64,000 bases of DNA from Odontesthes bonariensis. Its lineage: Eukaryota; Chordata; Actinopteri; Atheriniformes; Atherinopsidae. Position numbers and translations under genes: made by a program. Numbering within the stretch: the stretch's first letter is position 1; each line of letters begins with the position of its first letter. The stretch spans positions 11,833,339 through 11,897,338 of the forward strand of contig NC_134515.1 in assembly GCF_027942865.1 (NCBI RefSeq), in the 5' to 3' direction. A model generated the notes under the pieces. That model saw nothing but the letters and a program-made list of their open reading frames with translations. It did not search any database and had not been told where the DNA came from. Positions 40,901 to 50,578 of the stretch are shown piece after piece.

Positions 40901-43900
40901 AAAAAACAAAAAATCATATTAATAACATAATATTTTAAAATGGACATATTGTAAAACTGCAATTTGTTTCCTATGGTTGATTCTGTGAAAGATGAGTAAA
41001 TCCCATACTCCTGATGCTGCAACATTTAGTAAGTAATTACACTGGAATGGTGCAACTATAACAAACTATTTGGCTACACTGGACATGTACCACAGAATGG
41101 GTCCAGGCTATTTTTGTTTAGGAAGGTTCCCAGCCGAACGAAACCGCCTGGAAGTATTTAAGTCGCAGCCGTGATAAGAGCCGTGTTTGAATTTTCTAAA
41201 TGCTGAAGGAAAGGAGCTTCAGTGCTTCTTTTATCTGCCTTAACATAGGAAACACTGGACCGTCTGTTATGAAAGAAAGGAGATTATTTTGTCCCACAAT
41301 TCCCTGCAGCTGCAAAATTCAAAGCGAGGCTTGGTTATTTTCATCCTACTAACTAACTGATTTGTGTGCATAAATATGAGGACAGGAGGGTCAGTGTGAG
41401 CTGCCCATGACAACGCGAGTCACTTTGAGCCTTTTTTTTAAAGTTAAATTATGAACCTGTTAATAAGGTTGTCTGTTATATCTTATCATACTAATATGAT
41501 ATTCATGTTATAGCCTCTTTAAAACAGCTTGATAAGAATGCGTTAGATGAAGAGTCTAAAGCACTTTTAGTGTAGTTTTAGTGCTGCAGACCCACATCAC
41601 AGCTTAGTGTAAGTGTGGTCCAATTCTCATTACCCCGTGGCTGTTTTTTTCTGAAGTCTCTAAGAAATTCTCGTACCATCTTAAACCCACAACATTTTCC
41701 AACCAGGTCAAGGAAAAGAGCTTAGGATACGTCGATAGGGGGTCATTTTTTTGATTCTTCGACCGCAACCAATCCTGTATCCTGTTACTGGTTCCCTGGC
41801 AGCACAGGTACAGAGTACGACTGTGTGTGTCAAAGACAAAGCACAACCATGTTTTTGTTTCGGGTATGTGATGCATCTTCAGTTTTTGGACCAGCAAAGT
41901 GATGTGAATTCACCGGAAAAATAAATATCACGTCTGTCTTCTGGTGTTTTAATTTAAAAAAATAAAGACACTCAACTTGTTTCAAAATACAAAAGGAAGT
42001 CCGACCTATTTTTACATTTGCAGAGAGGATCTCGGGCTGCTCTCACGCCTGCCGTACCCAGCTTTATTGATTATAGTGCAAGAGTTACTGTAGCAGCCGC
42101 TCTGCACATGTTATGTGTTCAGTGTAATCGCAGCTTGAATTTCAACTGAATTAGATGTTCCACCTCCTTACAGAGTAATGATCATTATATCATATATGAG
42201 AAAAGAGGAATGAAACTCCAGCTTATTCCCTTGGTGGATCCATCAATCCTCATATCTGCTTTATCCTGTTCAGGGCCGTAGGAGACTGAAGCTTATTTCC
42301 TGGAGAGATTTAATACAATTTTTCTCAGTCAAAACTACTGAAAGCACCTAAATCGTTTAAATCTTCGAATTACTTGGACATGTATTCTTCTTTAAGAAGC
42401 CTATGCTATTAATGCGTGCTGGCTGCTTAACTGTTTACATAAAGACATTTGTAAAGTCCAAACTTCAGACACTCTGTGGTTAGAATCTTTATACAAAAAT
42501 TCACTTGCTTTTCATATAAACAAAAATGTCAGTCAAATGCATTTTATTTTAAATATCAAATGCAAAAGTTGGTCATTGCTTCCTTATGTGTTTGTAATGT
42601 TTTTGTGTTATTACAGCTTCAACATATGGCTTTTCTCCTTTAAAATTTTTCCCGTTAGTTGTTTTTGGATGAAGGAATTTGTCAACCAGTTATGTGGAAA
42701 CTGAATCTGGCAAATTAAAATATTTAAATGTATAATCAAATTCTATTCAGGGTGATTCAAAGCAAACATCAGCGGCTATATATTGATCCATTTCAATTTC
42801 GTTAATTCAAAACTGCACTGAAATGAGCTGCCTGCATCCAAACCGACGAAAACGTGTGCTACAGAGGGCTGCTGCCAATTCTCTGAAGATGTATCACATA
42901 ATCATCTTCCTCTGCACCACTGGTGCCCTACGATGTCCTGAAAGGCGATTTGGTAAATGATGGCTTGGATGACTTTCTTAAAAATCCTCAAATTAGCCTT
43001 TACACCTAACACCTACATTTTACTGCCAAAATTGAGAGGACTTCCCTAGAGGAACCTGTAAGCCTCTGTACAAAAAACCAAAACCTTTTTGTAAAAAACC
43101 CTTTGTTCTCTGTGGCATTTTCCACCAAAGACTCTAGCCATGGGGTAAAAAGACAAAAGATTGTACAGGCTTTACATACTCCCCCGAACGTTGACGTTAA
43201 ATTGGTTTAGGAGAAAAGCGCCATGTCTTGTCCCTGCACTATACAGAAACGTACAACGGGTTGGGGGCAAATTCTGTTTCAGCTTATTGGATTCAATCCT
43301 CTGTGTGCTGGATTCATGAATAACATCTATGGCGTAAGGATGTGTGCTGTGAAATTGATGGATTACCTTGACCCCCAGATGCTCTCCAAAAATGCTAATT
43401 TGGTGGCGCAGGCTCACTGCTCAACAGATACCCTTCAATTTTAACTTTACACAAATCAGGTTCTACATTATTCATAGAGCTTAAAAAATAATTCAGTTAG
43501 ACTTTTTTTGGGGCCAAATTTCCATCAGTATGTGATTATTAGTCAACTCTTTTGCATGCTGAGCACATGAACCGTTTTTGGGATTACGTGAGCAGCATAA
43601 TTATGAGGACGCATTCCAGCAGCGTGAAAAAAAGGCATTCTATATACGTGGACTCTGTCGTATGGGTGCAATACATGCAGACTCATGACTAAACGGATTA
43701 ACTGACTTGTCCCAACAGGCTAAAGCACAAATTATGGAACTTGGATTTCATAATACTATGTTGTAATATTAAAGCATAGCATATTGCATTCTCTTTGCAA
43801 ACTAAACTGAAAGGGAATCTGGAAATAAACCAAGCCAGTTTTGTGGTAATTGAGTAAATGGATTCCAAATCAATGTAATCCATCAAACTGACAATTTAGT

Positions 43901-46900
43901 GATCCCAGTATTGCAAATGGATTGTGCTTGATGACTTGCAACATTACCTGCTGCCCTATAAGAGAACCTGGAACAAAAGGAATAGCTACCCCTGTGTAAA
44001 CACTAGAGAACGATAAATCATAAACTAGTCATAAATCTTACAATAAAAACTAATAGAAACAGAGTACGAGCGCAACAAAAATTATTCAAAATGGATGCAA
44101 TTTTCTCTGCAGTGTATGGTTGAGAATCCAGTTTCAGTCTGCAGGGACCAGTTTTACAGTTGTTTTATTCTATTCCTTTCCCCTAAAAAGGAAGAGACGA
44201 CTTCAAATCTGCATTTGCAGTGAAGAAGACACTCATGATCAAACTGTTAATACTATATTTATTACAGATCTGAATATTCAGATTTATTTTCAACGAAACA
44301 ATCATTTTGTCGACTTATCTTTGCCACCAAATCTACTTCTTGAATCTAGTTTTGTCTGAAAAAAAAAGACGTTTTAATCTGAAATGTATTTACAGCTGAG
44401 AAAAATGGAATATCAAGCGAAAATCTTTGATCATTTTGAGTTCATCTTTACAATTCTGTTAATAAACTATGTTAGTGGTTAATAACAGTTGTAAAAATGT
44501 TCAAGTTTGACCTAGTGAATTTTTTAGAACTGAGCAATCTGAGATATTATTTTCAAAATATCATTTTCAAGAAAATAACACTGAGGGGAAAAAATTCTCA
44601 TTTCATTAATTTATTTAGCATTTTAGACTAAAACGTGCCCTTACTTTCACTCTTCCTCTAATCGTTGAATGTCAGCCCTGAAGCACATCACTTCCCTTCA
44701 TTTCTCCGCATAAATTACAAATGTGGGAAAGGGAAATTTTAAATTTTCCTTTAAAGGGCTTTTTAAAAGATTAACTGGCTCAATACTTTTTTTTTTTTTT
44801 TTTAAATGAAGGCAGTTCGATATATATCTAAAAAGGAACGTTTTCATTCATCTCCAGCTGCATTATAAAACTATTAAACACAGGAGAACAGAGGGGCAGG
44901 AGCTGAGGGTGGGGTCAGGTGAGAGGAAGAGAAAGGAAAACAATACGAGGTGAGTTACAAATTTCTGAATACAGACATTCAGGTAGTAATAAAAAGTCTA
45001 GGTGTCAGCTATTTTGGTTAGTGGGGAAAATGGAGAGAGACAGGGGTTCAAACTAGGGGGTTAGAGAGGACAGCTAAAATACACAGGGCAGGACATACCA
45101 ACCTTTTGAGAGAGTGGTAACTTGACCTATAATTCCAAATACAATTTAGGGAGATAGAACTTTGTGAGCAAAAAATGGGCAAAAACGTTGAGTGGAGGAG
45201 GGGAAAAAAAAAAATCGAAGCACAAATGTTCACGTTTCAAAGCATAATCCTCATCTTCTTGGCGTGGGACCTCATGTCCACAGACAAACTGGAATGTCTC
45301 TTTTAGTTAAAATTCACAGATCCAAGTTAGGCTGTTTTGCACGCTGGAAAATGTCAGAGTTCATATATCCATCCAAACTTAAGGTGGGAAAAGAAGTGTT
45401 GCACTCGGGTCAAAGTGAAATAACAAAAATCCAGAGGCCCATCTTCGGTAAATTGGTCACCGATTCCTCGACAGCATCGATAAAAGTGAAAATTAAAGTC
45501 TTGCACCTTCTTTTCTGAAGTCCCGAACATCCACTTTGGTAACACTGTGCACAGCCGTGAAGGAATCAAATTCCTTGTACAGGGAGGAAAATTTGACCCA
45601 GGTAAGATTAGGAGTGAAGATGTCTTGTAAAGTAATCCAGATTAATGTTCATAGTGGCGTTGCATTCATCCAAAGGGTGGAGATGATACAATACAGTTCT
45701 GAGCCTCATGGATGTCCGTGTCTGTTGTCTGTCCATCATCTCTTTCATGAGAAGAACAGATTGTGTGTAGTCCAAACCTGGGCTGAGTCCATGGGAAGTG
45801 TGGTTCACAGGTGCAGTTTAGCCTCTGATTCTATGCAATTCAGTAATTGTATCCACAGTTTAGTTGTATAGTTCCACGTTTACAAAGGAGGCAGTAATCC
45901 ACAAACACGCAGTAGGTTATCTCCATTGGAAAGGTTGCTCATGTCTCCAGTCACATTTCCAGCATGCTTCTTTGATTTGTATGATCCAAACAAAGTCCTT
46001 GCTGATCCTCAGCAAATCTCAGTCATTGCAGCGTAAAAATAATCTCCACAAAAATAAGGCAGGCAAAAAAAAAAAAAAAAAAGGAAGTCTTTTGCTCACT
46101 TGTTGTCTCTACTGAGTTGGATTACCAGTAGAGTTCTCCCAGCATTTAATTTGTAATGCCCTGATTAGATATAATCCCAAATAAAACCATAAACAAAAAG
46201 GAAAAAAGAAAAAAAAAACAGAGAAAGCAACCCATACCTTTAGCATGATAGCTTATTCTTCATGTGTCTGGCCAGTGTTAATCCAACAGTGGGGAATAAA
46301 TATCCTGTGTAGGTTATCCACATGACTCCAACCCACGAGAGAAGTGAGCACCTCGGTGAGGTGAGCACAATAACTGAAAACAAAATCAGACTAATCCAAA
46401 CAATGGTGTCTTATACCTGTAATGTGTGTTGGTGTCTTGGTTGGTTTGTTACATGAGGCAAAATTGGTGACATTAATCCATCGAACAGGGTACGTAACTC
46501 CAGATTAGGGGAATCCCAGGGATGGCCGCTGGACCACTCTCTCTCTTTCTTTCTGTCTTTCTTTCTCTCCCCTTCTCCCTCTCTTTCTCTCTCCAGCAAT
46601 CTCCAATAATCCCGGGAAATTTTACGATATCCAATCTTTGATCGTGTTTGCCGCAACTGATACATCCACCTCAAAGAGATGTTTAAGCTCACAAAGATAA
46701 TCCCCAACAGCCACTTAAACTACCTCCTATTCATGTAAGCAACAGATACACTTGTGTACAAACACGCTCTCATTTCTGAATGCATCAGTGTCTAACTGAA
46801 AATATGAATCCAGGAGCTCTGGCCACACTTTGAGGACCTTAGATGGGATCCCTAAAAGATTTCATTCTTGAGCATGAACTCTTTTCCTCCTCTTTAACCC

Positions 46901-49900
46901 CCAAACAAGTAAATGAATAGATGGTGGAAAGATGCTTGGAGGCAATGTGTTTACCAGAAACCACGCTTCGCCCTGCCTTCAGAGAAACTTTGTCCACTTA
47001 CCCGTCTAGTCTGCGTTCATAGCGTCCATCTCTGCTGTGAAGCGACGTGGGGGCCCCATACACAGCCCCCCCTGCCGCCCTTGTGAACCCTGATACATCC
47101 CGGCCACGAGAGCCTAAGGACAGACTATCGTCCAGCCCCCTCGCTGCACTAGGAATTGTGCCTGGTTCATTGTAATCAGTGCGCAGGTCTCTGTCCCCCA
47201 TCTTGTTGATAGCATTGTGAGCCTTTTGAGCACTTTTAATGTCCACAAAATCCACAAAGGCTGCAACTCCACCTTCTGAACCCCGCTTGGGCAGGACCTT
47301 GACACTCTCCACTCGTCCATATCTAAGATTTAAGAAGGAAAAAAAACAAAAAAAAAAACAAAAGGAAAAGCATGGTGATCACCAGGTTTTCAAACTCAAA
47401 TATGCTGCATTGGTGCTTACAGATTCTAACACAAGGTGTTCTGCTTGAATTCTTTCAAAACATTCATTATTTATCAGTCATTTCACAGATGTCACCTTTT
47501 GCAAATACCATATTGCTGAAATCCACTGTGTCAATGTGAGTGCGCGGCGTGTGTGTGTGCGCGCGCGCGCGAGCGAGCGAGCGTGTGTGTGAGCTCCGTG
47601 TGGGTGAAGGGGTGGGAGGTAAGGTGGTTTTGTTACTCTTGCTTTCCTCTCTGTGCTTCAAGGCAACAGTAACCCAGCAACTAGACTTGAACCTTGGAAC
47701 ATTGCATGTTAATAAATGCATATGATTTCTGACATTAGCGTGTCCTCGAGCTCTCCTAAGACTATAGCCACTGGGAAACGCACAGAAGCCCAAGCTGTTT
47801 ATACAGAGGTCTTGATTTTGTGAATTAAAACAGGGCATAACAACGGTGTAGTTTTACATTTTGAACATCATTCCTTCTCTACCCCACCCCCCCATTCTTG
47901 AAAAATACCCTCTTATGGCAATAGAGTTTTTAATATATATATATATGTATACATATACACAATTGTCCAGTAATCAAGCTGTAAATGCCAAACTCCCTTA
48001 ATAAATCATGGTTTATTTGACATATAGGAAGGCTGTTACACAAAATGTACAAGTCCAAGTGATTACAAAACTCGCTATCATCTTTCTGCAGCGAGTCCAG
48101 CTCAAAAGAAAAAAAGAAAAGAAAGAAATAATTCTCCTGCGGGAGTGGGTTTTTGCTGCTTGACAGAGACAGTAGGGTGCCCATAAATTTATTGGCATGC
48201 CAGTTCCCTACATTGAACAGCCCCCGACGCCATTTTAGAAAAGCTGTTCACACTGCTTACTCATTCTGCCGTCCCCCATCTTCAATGACTTCTATCACAC
48301 ATTTGGCTGTCATGCACCTGCATACTCTGACTACCTCTGGGTTAACGCTGGGGATGAGGTAGCATGCTAAAAAAAGGAGCCGCCAGCACCGTTTCCCCTC
48401 TGCTATTACAATAACAGGCTGCCAGTCACCATCCCCCAAACAAAACGTTACGCACATCATACCAGGGGATTATGAAAATAAAACAGTATATAGGTAGCTC
48501 ATCACAGCGCGTCCTGCGAGGCTGCTTGAGACAGTGCATTGCATCAGTCCACCGTGAATAAAAGGAAGCCTGAAAAGCACCACATTAATACAACCTAATA
48601 TAGGCTATTCCATCCGACCGTGTTTTGGGGTATGTTTTGCCTTTCATTTAAATTTTTTCCCCCAATATTATATTATATTTGGGGCTTTCGTCCAATTTTG
48701 CGACGTCAACTAAGTTGGAGGGGATGGGGGTAAATGTAAAGTATAAGTAGACTATAGTGTTTTGTGGCAGTCTGGTCTCCAGCACATATGAACGGAGAAG
48801 CGGACTGCTATTTCCTTGACAGCCGAGGAGAAAGGCGAGAGCGCGCAGACAACCGTGACAGACAGACACACACACACACACACACGCACACACAAACATA
48901 TTTACATTTTTTTCAGTCCACTGAAGACAACAAAGAGCTAAAAAGCCAATAAATTGTGCATGGGCTTGGTCTGCTCCAGCAGCCAGCCCCCCCACCCCAA
49001 AACAAACGAGCGCAGCTTAGTGGGAATATCGCGGGCTAAATTGAAATATGGATGCGCGGAGTCTGATTCTGCTCGATTCGGATCCCGCTGCAAGGCTGTG
49101 CGGGTCAGCGGCTGCGGGAAGCGGCGCGGCTTCAGTGTGGCAGAGTAGACAACCATTTTCTGCGCTCATGGGCGCACAAAGTAAACACAAGCAGGCTGCT
49201 AAAGCAGTACAATGCTGCCCGTTCAATCACAGCCGGTGTGCAACAATGCTGCAGCGTGATGTCGCGTCACCTTTGAGGGGTTTTTTTTGTTTGTTTTTTT
49301 TAATCAAAAAAATAATGTTAAGATTTAGGAGGTAAAAATGAGTTTTTACAGCCAGCTGCGGTCCATTTTAATGGACGAGTGCACAGTATGCCAATTACAC
49401 ACACTCTGTGCAGAGATCTGATTGGAAGCAGTGACCTGACCAACTCGCGGAGTCAAGTGAAACCCCAGAACCTCCGTCAGACATCAGAAACGCCAGGCGA
49501 CAGACTCAATGTGCTCTGACTAAAGATGCAGGCTGGTAAAGGCATTGCTCGCGCAACGCCAGCAGCTCTCCAAGTGGGTTGAAGTTTGTTTACACTGATT
49601 TGTGTGCGTCTAATATCCACGTAAGGGAAAACGGTGTTTTCCTCGTGCCGATCTGGACCAAAGTCCAGGCTGTAAGTCACTACCTGGTAGAAATGTGCAA
49701 TCACCCGACACGGGGGCACGCGTTAAGTTATCAGTCGAACAATAAGTTGGTGTCCGTGGCAGAATGGCAAAACCATATGTTCGCGAGCTGGCTGGCCGAG
49801 GCGTGCAAGCCGTTTTTGTTTTTTCCTCTCGGCTCAAAAGCAGCACACACACACACACAATGTTGCTCACGGAGAGCTGACAGCACAGCTGCCAAATGGG

Positions 49901-50155
49901 ACTTTGCTACAGGGGAACCTCCTGCTTCATCCCGACTTCACTAAAATGTGACACAACAGAGGCAGGGAGATGCTGGCTGTGCACTCGTCGTTACATTACA
50001 TGAAGAAAAAAATGTAAAAAAAAAAAAACACACACACACACACACATCTCTCTCCATGGTGCTCCTACTCACCGCTTGAAGTGCTCAATAATTTTCTCCT
50101 CTCGCACATTTTCGGGTAAATTTCCCACCCATAAATGTCTGGTTTCCCGGACCAT
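25841..50155 (-). CDS. spen: spen (SHARP/MINT, msx2-interacting protein), complete 15-exon coding region
   Basis: Nuclear transcriptional corepressor of the split-ends family. In the known family it binds RNA through RRMs, bridges RBPJ (Notch) and nuclear receptors to SMRT/NCoR-HDAC complexes, and acts in X inactivation in mammals. Coding exons (5' to 3' on the minus strand): 50155-50073, 47322-47002, 39539-38928, 36686-36529, 36386-36186, 36112-35961, 35864-35739, 35587-35474, 35397-35284, 35189-35089, 34997-27182, 27084-26740, 26632-26438, 26258-26100, 25972-25841. They sum to 10,629 nt, in frame throughout, for 3,542 residues (human about 3,660). Approximate domains: RRM1 at 6-80, RRM2 at 378-456, RRM3 at 482-556, RRM4 at 560-631, Arg/Glu-rich stretch near 700, AT-hook-like RRGRPPKRG near 1980, conserved RBPJ-binding block near 2763-2812, SPOC at 3376-3542. 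The start MVRETRHLWVGNLPENVREE is the family N terminus. All introns are GT-AG except intron 9, which has a GC donor. Confidence 0.97.
26100..26258 (-). CDS. spen: spen coding exon 14: SPOC domain
   Basis: Fifty-three codons: VENDYCLLLALPCGRDQDDV, then FITYLQAKQAAGIINVPNPG-SYQ. Bounded by GGCAG acceptor and CAG|GTTTGT donor. Confidence 0.95.
26438..26632 (-). CDS. spen: spen coding exon 13: SPOC domain core
   Basis: Sixty-five codons. Encodes KYPIVWQGMLALKNDQAAVQ, HFVSGNTVLSQRSLP and RIVQRMRLEASQLDSVARRM-T. The Lys of LALKND and the Arg residues of QRMRLE belong to the basic surface that binds the phosphorylated C terminus of SMRT/NCoR in the known SHARP structure. The donor is ACT|GTGAGT. 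Confidence 0.95.
26740..27084 (-). CDS. spen: spen coding exon 12: Ser/Pro-rich linker and start of SPOC
   Basis: 115 codons in phase 0. Starts VPPEPELGNRGKMSQSHGGG after TTATACAG and ends HRSIDMVQLLK before GTAAGA. The final RSIDMVQLLK begins the SPOC domain. The middle is Ser/Pro/Thr-rich and poorly conserved. Confidence 0.94.
27182..34997 (-). CDS. spen: spen coding exon 11: giant central exon, 2,605 residues
   Basis: A single 7,816-nt open exon, as in mammalian SPEN. It starts DERRTQYEFQAERQYYETVR after a TTTTGCAG acceptor and ends GITSSQ before GTAACT. Conserved landmarks in order are: RERERERERERFETDRGRDH; ALLERAKTLYSSREDNWSFL; RPIPSWYMKKKKIRTDS; ERQELFASRFLHSSIFEQDS; TRRRNVRSVYATLHEDE; the AT-hook-like RRGRPPKRG; TLRKILMEPKYVTAS; and VNTSEGVVVLSYSGQKTEG, followed by AKISQIP and DIEFQQSVSKSQ, the RBPJ-binding region. 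The exon is mostly low-complexity, acidic/basic and Ser/Pro-rich between these blocks, consistent with a disordered scaffold. Several long ORFs on the plus strand here are shadows of this exon. Confidence 0.97.
35089..35189 (-). CDS. spen: spen coding exon 10: end of RRM4 and helical linker
   Basis: Encodes VDFANQESQMAFYRSMQASG, then QDIRDFYDILSER. It ends GAAAGAAG|GTTTGT, phase 2. Confidence 0.94.
35284..35397 (-). CDS. spen: spen coding exon 9: RRM4 core, GC splice donor
   Basis: Thirty-eight codons: VVFDRMKGMALILYNNIEYA, then QAAVKDTKGWKIGGSKIK. The next in-frame codons (exon 10) are VDFANQES, as in other vertebrates. The exon must therefore end AAG|GCAAGT, a non-canonical GC donor with otherwise perfect consensus. 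Confidence 0.93.
35474..35587 (-). CDS. spen: spen coding exon 8: start of RRM4
   Basis: Thirty-eight codons: LGFGKSMPTTCVWLDGL, then LTRHFCRYGHVVK. The acceptor CCAG precedes CTG GGC. The donor is AAG|GTAAGC. Confidence 0.95.
35739..35864 (-). CDS. spen: spen coding exon 7: second half of RRM3
   Basis: Forty-two codons in phase 0 at both ends: DIDIKKVNGAPQYAFLQYCD, then IASVCKAIKKMDGEYLGNNR-LK. The donor is AAG|GTGTGT. Confidence 0.95.
35961..36112 (-). CDS. spen: spen coding exon 6: linker and first half of RRM3
   Basis: Encodes ETESENEFRPLDERIDEFHP, then TRTLFIGNLEKTSTYNDLL and FQRFGEIV. It ends in phase 0 at GTG|GTAGGT. Confidence 0.95.
36186..36386 (-). CDS. spen: spen coding exon 5: body of RRM2
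   Basis: Encodes DTSLKDGLFHEFKKHGKVTS, then an RNP1-like YGLVFFRQQ and KGKLFFGMQIEVTAWNGP. Phase is 2 + 66 codons + 1. The following intron is only 73 nt. Confidence 0.95.
36529..36686 (-). CDS. spen: spen coding exon 4: Ser/Asp run and start of RRM2
   Basis: Begins DSSSSSSDDSPARSVQSAAV after a CTCCAG acceptor, and ends KSFGIKVQNLPVRST, the first strand of RRM2, before GTAAGT. The spelling is that of vertebrate SPEN with a few changes in the Ala/Pro linker. Confidence 0.95.
36687..38927 (-). other. spen intron 3 (2.2 kb)
   Basis: AT-rich intron between the exon 3 donor and the exon 4 acceptor. I see nothing recognisable in it: no coding block, repeat family or structured RNA. Confidence 0.6.
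38928..39539 (-). CDS. spen: spen coding exon 3: Arg/Ser-rich linker with Gly/Ser/Thr-rich insertion
   Basis: Encodes about 204 residues between RRM1 and RRM2. Recognisable family blocks are YDHGAYGHHER, TDYYRDARERTL, then SVVHRDLYRED and HSRSRSPHSTHSRNPSPQRL. A 57-residue Gly/Ser/Thr/Ala/Val stretch (39239-39409) sits where human SPEN has only about eight residues. The exon ends in a serine run. The splice sites are TTTAG acceptor and CAG|GTGAGT donor. Flanking introns are 7.5 kb and 2.2 kb. Confidence 0.93.
42236..42303. repeat. fragment of teleost dispersed repeat in spen intron 2
   Basis: GGATCCATCAATCCTCATAT, then GCTTTATCCTGTTCAGGGCC and GTAGGAGACTGAAGC match the start of the common CATCCATC...TTATCCTGTTCAGGGTCG repeat. 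Confidence 0.5.
46537..46596. repeat. polypyrimidine tract
   Basis: About 60 nt of almost only C and T with CTTT/CTCT units, in spen intron 2 about 400 bp upstream (plus sense) of exon 2. Confidence 0.85.
47002..47322 (-). CDS. spen: spen coding exon 2: second half of RRM1 and linker
   Basis: The acceptor TCTTAG precedes A-TAT-GGA, completing Arg28. The exon encodes YGRVESVKVLPKRGSEGG, then AAFVDFVDIKSAQKAHNAIN, the RNP1 half of RRM1. A serine/arginine linker ending RRLDG follows, with a GTAAGT donor. The published vertebrate spen sequence is nearly identical here until the linker. Confidence 0.95.
47549..47592. repeat. (GT)n(GC)n(GAGC)n compound microsatellite
   Basis: GTGTGTGTGC, then GCGCGCGCGC and GAGCGAGCGAGC before a second GT run. 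The CG run is unusual in CpG-depleted vertebrate DNA. Confidence 0.9.
48859..48896. repeat. (CA)n microsatellite in spen intron 1
   Basis: GACAGACAGA leads into a CA run with one CGCA interruption. Confidence 0.9.
50017..50046. repeat. A-run and (CA)n microsatellite beside spen exon 1
   Basis: A short poly-A followed by about nine CA units, ending 26 bp downstream (minus sense) of the exon 1 donor. Confidence 0.9.
50073..50155 (-). CDS. spen: spen coding exon 1: start codon and first half of RRM1
   Basis: Encodes residues 1-27 plus two bases of codon 28 and includes the RNP2-like LWVGNLP. The ATG is preceded by CACAGT. The exon ends TTC AAG CG followed by a GTGAGT donor. It is followed by a 2.75-kb GC-rich intron with microsatellites. 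Confidence 0.95.
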
Positions 50156-50566
50156 ACTGTGTGCTCCTGCTGCCCGATCATACAGATGAGTTAGCTGTGG
50201 CAGTTTCTCCGCGTGCAAAATACAGAAGAGCTGCAGAATAAGCGCCGAACAAGAAAAAAAGATACTTGACGAAAATCATTGACTGGTCGTTGTGACCCAA
50301 TGTAAACCATTAAGGTTGGATCCCCGCACGCTGTTTGATACTCTTCACTGTTAAAAGCGCGATCTTGCACCTCCTCGTGAACGCGCTCCGGTCTGTTCCC
50401 GTGACTAGGCGCGTCCCTGACACCATGCGACCTTTGGGTGTCGAAAGAAAGCATGTAGCTTCCTAAAAAGATGCAGCAACTTCGCTTGTAATGAGAGGCA
50501 CACCGCGCAGGCGTGGCTTTGTGTGAGAACTTCTTTTTTTCTCCCCGATGAGATAGTCGCCCCCCC

Positions 50567-50578
50567 GTGCGCATGCGT
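50567..50578. promoter_or_regulatory. NRF1-type motif in the presumed spen promoter
   Basis: GTGCGCATGCGT fits the palindromic NRF1 consensus (YGCGCAYGCGCR) with one end mismatch. It lies about 410 bp upstream of the spen start codon in a GC-enriched, TATA-less stretch. This suggests that spen transcription starts near 50.3-50.6 kb. The transcription start cannot be fixed from sequence alone. Confidence 0.4.

Larger units (their letters stand above)
39540..47001 (-). other. spen intron 2 (7.5 kb)
   Basis: AT-rich intron with no coding signal I recognise. It contains a remnant of a common teleost repeat (42236-42303), a poly-T run (44789-44805), a poly-A run (46066-46082) and a pyrimidine-rich tract at 46537-46596. 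Open frames at 41604-41897 and 43172-43417 on the minus strand have no recognisable homology. Confidence 0.7.
47323..50072 (-). other. spen intron 1, CpG-enriched, with microsatellites
   Basis: A 2.75-kb intron between the start-codon exon and exon 2. Local G+C and CpG content rises between about 48.2 and 49.6 kb, and (CA)n/(CG)n tracts occur at 47549-47592, 48859-48896, 49845-49860 and 50017-50046. The CpG-rich part could hold an internal promoter or enhancer. I see no exon there. Confidence 0.6.
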
